DNA of 11,788 bases from positions 1-11,788 of the forward strand of contig JAUXNL010000410.1 in assembly GCA_030684415.1 (NCBI GenBank), written 5' to 3'. Below, piece by piece: positions 1 through 6,400 of the stretch (position 1 is its first letter; each line of letters opens with the position of its first letter). Origin of the DNA: Moraxellaceae bacterium (GTDB taxonomy: Bacteria; Pseudomonadota; Gammaproteobacteria; Pseudomonadales; Moraxellaceae). A model generated the notes under the pieces. The model was not told where the DNA came from and ran no database searches. It was given only the letters and a program-made list of their open reading frames with translations. The position numbers and the translations under genes were made by a program.

Positions 1-10
1 GCTCGGTGGG

Positions 11-67
11 TAGGAGCGGCTTTATCCGCGAATGAGCTTTGGCTATTCGCGGCTAAAGCCGCTCCTA
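11..67. repeat. REP-type palindromic doublet
   Basis: Two 23-base arms (11-33 and 45-67) are inverted copies with one mismatch around an 11-base spacer. Each arm carries the TAGGAGCGGC core typical of REP elements in Pseudomonas and Xanthomonas-type genomes, so the whole can fold as one long hairpin. It lies 49 bases past the ubiC stop on the minus strand, a usual intergenic place for REP elements, and may stabilise or end the ubiC transcript. The REP assignment comes from memory of the core; only one doublet is visible here. Confidence 0.8.
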
Positions 68-72
68 CAGGT

Positions 73-112
73 GGGGTGCTCCAACAAGGACAGGAGGGGT
101 GCTTTCACAAGG
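73..112. repeat. Degenerate tandem repeat next to the REP doublet
   Basis: GGGGTGCTCCAACAAGG at 73-89 recurs as GGGGTGCTTTCACAAGG at 96-112, 14 of 17 bases identical with a 23-base period. Both contain a GCTnnnACAAGG core that resembles the outer edge of the REP arm (GCTCCTACAGG at 61-71). I read them as decayed REP flanks. They stop just short of the ubiC stop codon. Confidence 0.5.
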
Positions 113-116
113 CTGT

Positions 117-704
117 TCAGGCTTGCTCAGGGCTTGTGCTCCCACGGGCTGTTTTTGCCCGCTGCGGTTGCGGAGCAGTTTCCATCGATGGCGGCTCTGC
201 CAGCAGGGCCGGCAGAAAGCACTCTGCCACCAGCAGGGGCTGGCCGTGGTAGACCAGATGTGAGCGCCGTGCGAACACCGGGCCTTCGGGCTGCTGTAGT
301 CGGGTGATTTCGATGGGCCCGCGCCGTAGCGTCGGGTCGCGGAACAGCAGATGCCCCAGCGAGCGGTTGCCCAAGCGGCGCAGACGGCGTCCGGCACCGG
401 TCAGCGACCCCACGGGCAGCACACTGCGCGCACGCACCCATGGTTCACCACGGCCGAGCAGCTCCACCTCGCGGATCAGCGCGTAACGGCCCGGATGCAG
501 GCCCAGCCGCCGTACCTCCTCTGGCGCCGGGCGCCCCCAGTACTGCGCCAGCACCCGCACCCGGAAATCCCCTTGGGCAATGCCGATCAGGCGAGTCGTC
601 AGCGAGCCCGTCTCCAACAGCCAGCTTGCCGTTGCCGCAGGCGCCCGCAAACGCCAGTGCTGCGCGGGCGAAAACCAGTGGTGGGGCGGATTCCAGACAG
701 GCAT
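117..704 (-). CDS. ubiC: Chorismate lyase (chorismate--pyruvate lyase) UbiC
   Basis: Removes pyruvate from chorismate to give 4-hydroxybenzoate, the first committed step of ubiquinone synthesis, in the cytosol. From the ATG at 704 the protein has 195 residues. It shows the family landmarks in order: SWLLETGSLTTRL, IREVELLGRGEPWVRARSVLP (the Arg at 78 matches the active-site Arg of E. coli UbiC), LGNRSLGHLLF, PIEI, ARRSHL and PLLVAECFLP (Glu161 is the probable catalytic acid). An in-frame TTG at 764 would add 20 residues, but family alignment favours 704, although no strong ribosome site precedes it. The E. coli protein (about 165 residues) ends soon after FLP; here about 29 further residues follow, partly encoded by REP-like DNA. 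The usual partner ubiA is not in the 116 bases downstream before the window ends. Confidence 0.93.
   Translation of the reverse strand: MPVWNPPHHWFSPAQHWRLRAPAATASWLLETGSLTTRLIGIAQGDFRVRVLAQYWGRPAPEEVRRLGLHPGRYALIREVELLGRGEPWVRARSVLPVGSLTGAGRRLRRLGNRSLGHLLFRDPTLRRGPIEITRLQQPEGPVFARRSHLVYHGQPLLVAECFLPALLAEPPSMETAPQPQRAKTARGSTSPEQA
137..177. repeat. REP-like nested hairpin inside the ubiC 3' end
   Basis: TGCTCC (137-142) pairs with GGAGCA (172-177), and inside it CGGGC (145-149) pairs with GCCCG (157-161) around TGTTTTT. The combination GCTCCCAC plus a GGGC/GCCC hairpin resembles the build of Pseudomonas-type REP units. It encodes much of the extra C-terminal tail of UbiC. Calling it a captured REP is an inference. 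Confidence 0.4.
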
Positions 705-910
705 GAGAGAGGCGGTCTCAGCGGAGAGTGGCGCGAGAATGCCGCCTGCCGGCAGGGCTGGCAAGACACTGGCCCGGCGGAGGCTGGAAAATTGTCCGAC
801 AGGATGGCAGACTTCGCGACCGTGTCAGCGGGCAGTGTCATTGCCTCTCCGCTGGTTCCTGCGTAGCCTTGCGGCCTTTCCGCCATCGCCAGACAATTTT
901 TGAGGTCAAC
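705..910. other. Divergent intergenic region between ubiC and rubA
   Basis: These 206 bases must hold the start signals of both ubiC and rubA. Visible structure: a perfect 12-base palindrome CCTGCCGGCAGG (745-756), an imperfect TTGTC-C-GACAG palindrome (792-802), and a widely spaced inverted pair AAAATTGTC (788-796) / GACAATTTT (892-900). No convincing sigma-70 promoter could be picked. A weak TTGCGG/GACAAT pair (869-874, 892-897) sits too close to the rubA start to be credible. Confidence 0.4.
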
Positions 911-1075
911 ATGAAGAAGTGGCAGTGCACCGTATGCGGTTTCATCTACGACGAAGCAATCGGTATGCCCTGGGATGGTGTCCCGGCCGGCACCAAATGG
1001 GATGACGTGCCCGCCGACTGGGTTTGCCCGGACTGTGGCGTGGGCAAAGAGGACTTCGAGATGATCGAGGTCTGA
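911..1075 (+). CDS. rubA: Rubredoxin RubA
   Basis: A 54-residue one-iron electron carrier. The Fe(SCys)4 site is formed by Cys6 and Cys9 (CTVCG) and Cys39 and Cys42 (CPDCG). The conserved tail GKEDFEMIEV and the aromatic core (Trp4, Tyr13, Trp38) are present, and the length is that of a single-domain rubredoxin. The ATG is preceded by GAGGTC with good spacing. In Pseudomonas and Alcanivorax this protein passes electrons from rubredoxin reductase to alkane hydroxylases or to oxidative-stress acceptors. No alkane hydroxylase lies in the window, so the local acceptor is unknown. It is followed after 84 bases by rubB on the same strand, almost surely in one operon. Pseudomonas aeruginosa carries two rubredoxin genes here; this window has one. 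Confidence 0.96.
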   Translation: MKKWQCTVCGFIYDEAIGMPWDGVPAGTKWDDVPADWVCPDCGVGKEDFEMIEV

Positions 1076-1108
1076 GGCCTGATGGCCTGGTTGTGATTGC
1101 GTTCTCGT

Positions 1109-1130
1109 GAGGCCTGCATCAGCAGGCCTC
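1109..1130 (+). other. Perfect hairpin in the rubA-rubB intercistronic space
   Basis: GAGGCCTGC (1109-1117) and GCAGGCCTC (1122-1130) form a perfect 9-base stem with an ATCA loop, between the rubA stop and the rubB ribosome site. Only a poor T-rich run follows (TTGCTGTCT), so it is more likely an RNA-processing or stability hairpin, or a partial attenuator setting the rubA:rubB ratio, than a full terminator. Confidence 0.6.
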
Positions 1131-1159
1131 TTGCTGTCTGCCCTGCTCCGGAGTTTTCC

Positions 1160-2314
1160 ATGAAGCCCATCGTCATCATCGGCACCGGTCTTGCCGGTTA
1201 CACCCTCGCCAAAGAATTCCGCAAGCTCGACGCCGAGCGCCCGCTGGTGCTGCTCACCTGCGACGACGGCCGTAATTACTCCAAGCCGATGCTCTCCACC
1301 GGTTATGCCAAGGGCAAGGATGCAGACGGGCTTGCCATGGGCAGCGTGGAGCAGATGCGCGAGCAGGTCAAAGCCGACATCCGCACCGGCGTTCGCGTCA
1401 ATGCCATCGACCGCACGGCAAAAACACTGATGCTCGATGGCGACACACTCGAATACGGTGAGCTGGTGCTGGCACTCGGTGCGGATGTATTCCGCCCTGA
1501 TCTGGGTGGCGATGGGGTGGCCCGTGTGCTGTCGGTGAATGATCTGGACGATTACGCAAAATTCCGCGCCGCCGCTATGGGTAAGAAAAAAATCATCATC
1601 ATTGGTGGCGGCCTGATTGGCTGCGAATTTGCCAATGACCTTTCGACGGGCGGCTATCAGGTTGATGTGGTGGAGCCAGTGGGCCGTGTATTGCCTTCAC
1701 TGCTGCCGGAGCGTGCATCCGAAGCGGTAGCCAATGGCTTGTCCGCGCTCGGTGTGACGTTCCATTTCGGTCACAGCGTGAAAGGCGTTTGGGAAAAAGG
1801 TGATGGTGTCGAGGTTGAGCTCAGCAATGGTGAGCGCATTGCCGGTGATCTCGTGCTCTCGGCTATTGGTTTGCGTCCACGCACTTCCTTGGCGGCAGAT
1901 GCCGGACTTGAAGTGGGCCGCGGTATCAAGGTGAACCGCTTTCTCACCACGTCGGATGCGAACGTTCACGCATTGGGCGATTGCGCCGAAGTAGATGGCA
2001 AGGTGCTGCTGTATGTACTGCCGCTGATGGCTGCCGCACGGGCACTGGCCAAAACGCTTGCCGGCGATGCCACCGCCGTGCAGTACCCGGCCATGCCGGT
2101 GCAGATCAAGACACCCGCCTGTCCTGTTGTGGTGTCGCCGGTGGCGCCTGGCACACCCGGTGCCTGGGAAGTGGAGGCTGAAGGTAACGATGTGAAAGCC
2201 TTGTTCCGTTCTCCTGCGGGCGAATTGCTCGGCTTTGCCCTGACCGGCGCGCCCGCCGGCAGCGGCGCCGTGAAAATGGAGCTGACCAAACAGCTTCCGC
2301 CGATTCTGGGTTGA
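1160..2314 (+). CDS. rubB: Rubredoxin--NAD(+) reductase RubB
   Basis: FAD enzyme of 384 residues that moves electrons from NADH to rubredoxin. The N-terminal FAD-binding fold has GTGLAG at 8-13. The NAD-binding domain has KKKIIIIGGGLIGCEFA with the glycine motif at 149-154, followed by an acidic residue (VVE) that suits NADH. The second FAD motif is ALGDCAE near 271-276. The C-terminal region (from about 310) matches the extra domain of Pseudomonas-type rubredoxin reductases, which are also 384 residues long. The chosen ATG has GGAG six bases upstream; longer in-frame extensions toward 1097 run back through the hairpin and are unlikely. It lies downstream of rubA, its electron acceptor. Confidence 0.95.
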   Translation: MKPIVIIGTGLAGYTLAKEFRKLDAERPLVLLTCDDGRNYSKPMLSTGYAKGKDADGLAMGSVEQMREQVKADIRTGVRVNAIDRTAKTLMLDGDTLEYGELVLALGADVFRPDLGGDGVARVLSVNDLDDYAKFRAAAMGKKKIIIIGGGLIGCEFANDLSTGGYQVDVVEPVGRVLPSLLPERASEAVANGLSALGVTFHFGHSVKGVWEKGDGVEVELSNGERIAGDLVLSAIGLRPRTSLAADAGLEVGRGIKVNRFLTTSDANVHALGDCAEVDGKVLLYVLPLMAAARALAKTLAGDATAVQYPAMPVQIKTPACPVVVSPVAPGTPGAWEVEAEGNDVKALFRSPAGELLGFALTGAPAGSGAVKMELTKQLPPILG

Positions 2315-2364
2315 TCGCGTGCGGCACGATTGCCGCGCCAGCGAATCGGCTATCTTGCGTTTCC

Positions 2365-2403
2365 GCCGCCTCGCGCCCGTCAAGGGCGCTTCCTCGGGGC
2401 GGC
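2365..2403 (+). terminator. Nested GC-rich hairpin, possible rubB transcript end
   Basis: GCCGCC (2365-2370) pairs with GGCGGC (2398-2403), enclosing GCGCCC (2373-2378) paired with GGGCGC (2384-2389) around a GTCAA loop. It starts 51 bases after the rubB stop. No T-tract follows, so it is not a classic intrinsic terminator. It may protect the 3' end or work with Rho. Confidence 0.35.
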
Positions 2404-2635
2404 AACGCGGGCGCCGTTGTCGTGACGCACCGGCACGGTGTGCACAAAAAAGCCAATAATGTTTCACCTGCTCAGTAGCGCCGCTGCTCCAGCCTCGCCT
2501 GCCTTATCAAGCGCCGGCGTGGCTGGCCGATAAGCTGCCGGACAGGTTTTAGCCATGCATTTCATTCGATTTCTGGCGAGAACATTCTGGCGGCAGGTTA
2601 TGCCGTCGGGTCGGGCTTGCTTTGGCAGGCCATTC

Positions 2636-2646
2636 TTGTCGGACAA
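2636..2646. promoter_or_regulatory. Candidate operator TTGTC-G-GACAA
   Basis: An 11-base palindrome with a single central base, lying five bases upstream of a candidate -35 box of the SCP2-like gene. A related copy with one change in the last base, TTGTC-C-GACAG, occurs at 792-802 in front of rubA. The regulator is unknown; a dimeric repressor or activator is inferred only from symmetry and position. Confidence 0.3.
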
Positions 2647-2651
2647 AATCC

Positions 2652-2681
2652 TTGCCAGCTTCAGTCGCAATCCGCTACAAC
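2652..2681 (+). promoter_or_regulatory. Candidate sigma-70 promoter of the SCP2-like gene
   Basis: TTGCCA (2652-2657, five of six consensus bases) and TACAAC (2676-2681, four of six) are separated by 18 bases. Transcription would begin near 2688 and give a leader of roughly 90 bases that contains the three 12-base repeats. Confidence 0.35.
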
Positions 2682-2717
2682 AAGCTCTCGCCCGGCATCT
2701 AGTGCTGGGTGCGCGCA

Positions 2718-2758
2718 GCGACAAACAAAGCGACAGACAAGAAACGGCGACTGACAAG
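2718..2758 (+). repeat. Three 12-base direct repeats before the SCP2-like gene
   Basis: GCGACAAACAAA (2718-2729), GCGACAGACAAG (2730-2741) and GCGACTGACAAG (2747-2758). The first two are in tandem; the third follows after five bases. They end 6 bases before the AGAGG ribosome site (2764-2768) of the SCP2-like gene. They could be protein or small-RNA binding sites in the leader. Confidence 0.65.
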
Positions 2759-2775
2759 AATAAAGAGGCAGGCTC

Positions 2776-3171
2776 ATGAAGCTGAAAATGGTTCTGTGGT
2801 ATCTGGCGCGGCGCATGGAGCTTCTCGCGCGGACTCATCCCGAGTTCATTGCACGGTTACACGGACGAGATTTCACCATCCAGTTTTCCTCTGACGATGG
2901 CACACATCGGTACTTCCGCATTCACCACAATCGAGTGCTGTCGCGCAACATGGCGCATTCTTCGCCCAGTCTGACCCTTCATTTTGCCAGCGACGATAAA
3001 GGCTTCGCGATTCTCACGGCGCCCGGCAAAAATGCCTTCATGGAAGCGGTGCAGGCCGGTGATGTGAAAGTGACGGGCGATTTCACGCTACTCATGTGGT
3101 TCATGGGCGTGTCACGTTATTTGCGTCCTGCGCGTCCGCGCAAGCCAGTGGCGCGCCAGGCGGCCGCCTGA
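2776..3171 (+). CDS. SCP2 sterol-binding-type small protein
   Basis: A 131-residue cytosolic protein with no signal peptide. The middle and C-terminal parts look like the SCP2 lipid-carrier fold: a strand-rich region (DFTIQFSSDDGTHRYFRIHHNRV), then LTLHFASDDKGFAILT, a helix (NAFMEAVQAG) and the characteristic end GDVKVTGDFTLLMWFMG. The family binds hydrophobic ligands such as fatty acyl chains; the ligand here is not known. A strong ribosome site (AGAGG, seven bases upstream) fixes the ATG. The gene stands alone between its own candidate promoter and a strong terminator. A basic tail (RPARPRKPVARQ) follows the domain and might touch membranes or nucleic acid. The family call rests on recognition of the C-terminal motif and is fairly firm; a role with the rubredoxin system is only inferred from position. 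Confidence 0.75.
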   Translation: MKLKMVLWYLARRMELLARTHPEFIARLHGRDFTIQFSSDDGTHRYFRIHHNRVLSRNMAHSSPSLTLHFASDDKGFAILTAPGKNAFMEAVQAGDVKVTGDFTLLMWFMGVSRYLRPARPRKPVARQAAA

Positions 3172-3188
3172 GTCGACTGTCATCTCTG

Positions 3189-3223
3189 AAAGAAACGGCG
3201 AGCTTTGCTCGCCGTTTCTTTTT
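3189..3223 (+). terminator. Intrinsic terminator after the SCP2-like gene
   Basis: A perfect 15-base stem (3189-3203 with 3207-3221), GC-rich near the loop (ACGGCGAGC), with a TTT loop and a run of T at 3219-3223. It begins 17 bases after the stop codon. The A-rich left arm could also give partial termination from the other direction, helping to insulate it from the recG transcript. Confidence 0.92.
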
Positions 3224-3301
3224 GTAGAGAGGCCGCCTGCCATTCTTGAAAATGTGCGGGTGCCGGATTCGATGCGGCGCTGTACCGTAAAAGCAAAGGG
3301 C

Positions 3302-3340
3302 GGCGTCAACAAGATCGGCTTCGGGTTGTTCAGAGACGCC
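3302..3340 (-). terminator. Possible terminator downstream of recG
   Basis: GGCGTCAACAA (3302-3312) pairs with TTGTT (3326-3330) and GACGCC (3335-3340) with a four-base bulge (CAGA). Read on the minus strand it lies 26 bases past the recG stop and is followed by a loosely T-rich run (CCCTTTGCTTTTACGG). The tract is broken, so the call is tentative. Confidence 0.35.
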
Positions 3341-3366
3341 CTGACGCGCGGAGTGGCGCTACGCAC

Positions 3367-5439
3367 TCACACACGTGCGTAATGCTCGCGGCCGGCCACC
3401 CAGCGCTCAAGCAGGGCTTGTGCATCGGCAGGCCGCTCAGCCAGCAACTTGCGTGCGGCATCTTGTACAGCGGGCAGCAAGGGGGCATCACGTAAAAGAT
3501 CGGCAAGCCGAAAGGCCATCTCCCCGGTTTGTCGAGTGCCCAGCACTTCGCCAGGGCCACGTAGCTCCAGATCTTTTTCTGCAATACGAAAGCCGTCGGT
3601 GGTTTCGCGCATGATCGACAGCCGCTCGCGGCCGAGCTGCCCTAGCGGTGCTTGATACAGCAGCACGCAAAAACTTTGTTCGGCACCGCGCCCCACTCGG
3701 CCACGTAACTGATGCAGTTGCGCAAGGCCAAGCCGCTCCGGATTTTCAATCACCATGAGCGTGGCGCGCGGGACGTCCACGCCGACTTCGATGACGGTGG
3801 TGGCGACCAACAGTTGCAACTCACCATTCTTGAATGCCTGCATCACCGCGATTTTCTCAGCCGATTTGAGCCGCCCGTGCACAAGCCCGATGCGCAACTC
3901 CGGCAAAGCTACTTGCAGTTCGGCGAACGTGGCTTCGGCCGCTTGTGCCTGCAACTGGTCCGACTCTTCAATCAGTGTGCACACCCAGTATGCCTGTTTG
4001 CCGGCCAGGCATTGCGCGCGGATACGCTCGACAATGTCGGCGCGGCGCTCACCCGGCAGCACCAAGGTCTGGATGGGCGTGCGGCCGGGTGGCAGTTCGT
4101 CGATCACGGAGGTGTCGAGATCGCCATAGGCGCTCATGGCCAGCGTGCGCGGAATCGGTGTCGCCGTCATGATGAGCTGGTGTGGCGCAATATCGCCATG
4201 CTCGCCTTTTTGTTTCAGCGCCAGACGCTGGTGCACGCCGAAGCGATGCTGTTCATCAATGATGACCAGCGCCAAGTGCTTGAACTGAACGTCATCCTGA
4301 AAAAGGGCATGAGTACCGATTAAAATTCCGGCGCTGCCATCCGCCATGGCGGTATTGATTTCCCGCCGTGCCTTGACGCCAAGCCGACCCAAGAGCAGCG
4401 CCACGCGAATGCCCATCGGCTCGAACCAGCGCGTGAAATTGAGCGCATGCTGCTCCGCCAGTATTTCGGTGGGCGCCATCAGCGCTACTTGGCTGCCAGC
4501 CTCGAGCGCATGACAGGCTGCCAGTGCCGCGACAATCGTCTTGCCGGCACCAACGTCGCCTTGTACCAGCCGCAGCATCGGTTGTGGCGAGCGCAAGTCC
4601 GTGGCGATTTCAGCCAGCACTCGCGTTTGCGCGCCCGTGAGCGGAAAAGGCAGTGCTTGTAAAAAGCGCTGATGCAGTGCGCCTGCAGGAGGCAGCGCGA
4701 CGGCTTGCTGTGCACGGATTTCGGCGCGACGCTTCAGCAGGCTGAGTTGATGCGCCACCAGCTCCTCGAAGGCCAGTCGCTGTTGTGCGGGATGGCGTCC
4801 GGCGACCAGGGCCACGCGATCGGCATCGCGCGGAGGCGCATGGACATAGCGCAGCGCATCGGCCAGTGACCAGCCACGTGCTTCGCCTGCGGGTAACCAG
4901 TCAGGCAAGTTATGCGCCGTGATGCGGGTCAGTGCCTGTGCCACCAAGGGCCGCAGACGCAACTGCGTCAGACCTTCAGTGACAGGATAAATAGGGGTCA
5001 GCGTGTCGGATGGCGGAGGCATGTCGGCGCTCACCGCCTGATATTCCGGGTGATACATCTCGATGCCAGCAGCACCGATACGCGCTTCGCCAAAAATGCG
5101 CAGGCGCGCACCGCGCACGAACTTTTCTTTCTGCGCCATGTTGAAGTGATAAAAGCGCAGCGTGAGCTGGCCGCTACCATCCTGCACTCGCACGACGAGC
5201 GAACGGCGACGGCCCATGACAATATCCGCGAGCTGTACTTCGGCCTCCACTTGCGCACTGAGCCCGGTGCGCAGTGCGCCAATCGGTGTGATGCGACTGC
5301 GGTCTTCGTACTGGCGCGGCAAATGGAAAACGAGATCCTGCACGCTACGGATGTCGAGGCGCAGCAAGGTGCTCGCCAACGCGGCGCCCACGCCTTTCAG
5401 CGACGTTACCGGTTGTCTTGCCAGCAGATCGCCGCTCAC
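3367..5439 (-). CDS. recG: ATP-dependent DNA helicase RecG
   Basis: Double-strand DNA translocase of 690 residues that reverses stalled replication forks and branch-migrates recombination intermediates; E. coli RecG is 693 residues. The N-terminal wedge/OB domain (about 60-150) includes LVVRVQDGSGQLTLRFY. The helicase core shows Walker A GDVGAGKT (294-301), MAPTEILAEQH (motif Ia, 321-331), DEQH with HRFG (395-401), TATPIPRTLAM (425-435), LVHGRLKSAEK (519-529), the TTVIEVGVDVP block (547-557) and QLRGRVGRG (577-585), all intact. The start is GTG at 5439; its GTGA overlaps the oxyR stop, so recG is probably translated by coupling from the oxyR message. That arrangement fits the conserved recG-oxyR neighbourhood of Pseudomonas-like bacteria. 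Confidence 0.97.
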   Translation of the reverse strand: MSGDLLARQPVTSLKGVGAALASTLLRLDIRSVQDLVFHLPRQYEDRSRITPIGALRTGLSAQVEAEVQLADIVMGRRRSLVVRVQDGSGQLTLRFYHFNMAQKEKFVRGARLRIFGEARIGAAGIEMYHPEYQAVSADMPPPSDTLTPIYPVTEGLTQLRLRPLVAQALTRITAHNLPDWLPAGEARGWSLADALRYVHAPPRDADRVALVAGRHPAQQRLAFEELVAHQLSLLKRRAEIRAQQAVALPPAGALHQRFLQALPFPLTGAQTRVLAEIATDLRSPQPMLRLVQGDVGAGKTIVAALAACHALEAGSQVALMAPTEILAEQHALNFTRWFEPMGIRVALLLGRLGVKARREINTAMADGSAGILIGTHALFQDDVQFKHLALVIIDEQHRFGVHQRLALKQKGEHGDIAPHQLIMTATPIPRTLAMSAYGDLDTSVIDELPPGRTPIQTLVLPGERRADIVERIRAQCLAGKQAYWVCTLIEESDQLQAQAAEATFAELQVALPELRIGLVHGRLKSAEKIAVMQAFKNGELQLLVATTVIEVGVDVPRATLMVIENPERLGLAQLHQLRGRVGRGAEQSFCVLLYQAPLGQLGRERLSIMRETTDGFRIAEKDLELRGPGEVLGTRQTGEMAFRLADLLRDAPLLPAVQDAARKLLAERPADAQALLERWVAGREHYARV

Positions 5440-6350
5440 CTTGCTTGCGTGCCCGGCAAGTGCAAGCCGCGCAAGGCAGCGAAAAGGGCCGCAATTGCTT
5501 GGGGGCGCGGAAAGCGCCGGCGCCAGGCGAGCACGATGGTGCGTTCGGGCGCGGGTGACAGCGGTCGGGTGATGACATCGCCGCCCTCGGTCAGCGTGGC
5601 CGACGCGCTGGCGGGCACCAGTGTCAGGCCAAGGCCGGACGACACCATGTGGCGCAATGTCGACAATGAGCTCGCGGCGCCCAGCATGTTGTGTTGTCCG
5701 CCATGATGCCCGCCCGCCAGATGCGGGCAGGCCTCGAGTACCTGGTCACGAAAGCAGTGGCCCTCTCCCAGCAGCATCAGCTCGCCGGCTTGCAACGTGG
5801 CGCCGTCCACGGATTTCTTTTTCGCCCAAGCATGGTCACTGGGCATGAGCAGTTCGAAGGATTCGTGGTAGAGCGGCTCGACATGCGTTTCTGGCGGCTC
5901 GAAGGGCTCGGCCACAATGATGGCATCGAGAAGCCCGCTCGCGAGTTTTTCGGCCAGCACATGCGTGTAGTTTTCTTCCAGATACAGCATGAGGCCACTG
6001 CCACCGGTTTTGAGCGCGCGCACCAGTGGTGGAAACAGATCGGGCGCTACTGTGAAAATGGCGCCAAGCTTCAAGGGCTCGGCAAATTCGTTGCGTGCTG
6101 CTCGTGCCGCGATATTGAGCACGTCCATTTCATCGAGCACACGCTGTGCCTGCGTGATGATGGTTTCGCCGCCCGGCGTCACCAGTACCTCATGACGGTG
6201 ACGCTCGAAGAGCGCAATCCCGAGTTCGTCTTCCACTTTCTTGATGGCAATGCTGAGCGTGGGTTGCGAGACATGGCAGGTGTCGGCCGCCCGCCCGAAA
6301 TGGCGCTCGCGGGCGAGGGCGATGAGATAACGCAAGTCGGTGAGGGTCAT
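5436..6350 (-). CDS. oxyR: Hydrogen peroxide-sensing LysR-type regulator OxyR
   Basis: A 304-residue transcription factor that senses peroxide through a reversible disulfide and activates defence genes. The N-terminal winged helix-turn-helix (FGRAADTCHVSQPTLSIAIKKVEDELG, about 18-44) is followed by a linker helix and the sensing domain. Thr100, His198, Cys199, Arg201, Asp202 and Cys208 fall at the same numbers as in E. coli OxyR (GHCFRDQVLEAC), so the redox switch is complete. Start at ATG 6350; an in-frame extension far upstream runs antisense through the divergent SDR gene and is a shadow. The C-terminal MVSSGLGLTLVP is typical. It is followed by recG with a 4-base overlap. A possible autoregulatory site lies at 6398-6414. 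Peroxide and NADPH-linked defence fit the neighbouring sodC and flavoenzymes, although those are not shown to be targets. Confidence 0.96.
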   Translation of the reverse strand: MTLTDLRYLIALARERHFGRAADTCHVSQPTLSIAIKKVEDELGIALFERHRHEVLVTPGGETIITQAQRVLDEMDVLNIAARAARNEFAEPLKLGAIFTVAPDLFPPLVRALKTGGSGLMLYLEENYTHVLAEKLASGLLDAIIVAEPFEPPETHVEPLYHESFELLMPSDHAWAKKKSVDGATLQAGELMLLGEGHCFRDQVLEACPHLAGGHHGGQHNMLGAASSLSTLRHMVSSGLGLTLVPASASATLTEGGDVITRPLSPAPERTIVLAWRRRFPRPQAIAALFAALRGLHLPGTQAR

Positions 6351-6371
6351 GCTGGTCTCGGCGTTTGTCCG

Positions 6372-6400
6372 CTGGCATGGCGCAAGTGGGCGCGTATGAT
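6372..6400 (+). promoter_or_regulatory. Candidate promoter of the SDR gene
   Basis: CTGGCA (6372-6377, four of six -35 bases) and TATGAT (6395-6400, five of six -10 bases) are exactly 17 bases apart. Transcription would begin near 6407, giving a leader of about 22 bases before the ATG at 6429. Confidence 0.5.

Larger units (their letters stand above)
2315..2775. other. 461-base stretch without a convincing gene
   Basis: The region separates rubB from the SCP2-like gene. It holds a nested GC-rich hairpin (2365-2403), a hairpin GTGaCGCACC/GGTGTGCAC (2422-2445) followed by six A, a CTTATC/GATAAG pair (2503-2508, 2529-2534), a TTGTC-G-GACAA palindrome (2636-2646), a candidate promoter (2652-2681) and three 12-base repeats (2718-2758). 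A 74-codon frame (2555-2779) overlaps the next gene by ATGA, but it uses several rare codons (AGA, AGG, CTA) and the repeats do not keep its frame, so I do not call it. Confidence 0.6.

Noticed and set aside
869..897. TTGCGG-17-GACAAT as the rubA promoter
   Set aside because: The match is poor, and transcription would start inside or next to the ribosome site, leaving no usable leader.
2555..2779. 74-codon frame overlapping the SCP2-like gene start by ATGA
   Set aside because: It has an ATG with a passable ACAGG upstream, but it uses several rare codons (AGA, AGG, CTA), resembles no protein I know, and contains the 12-base repeats, whose spacing breaks its frame. Worth a homology search but not called.
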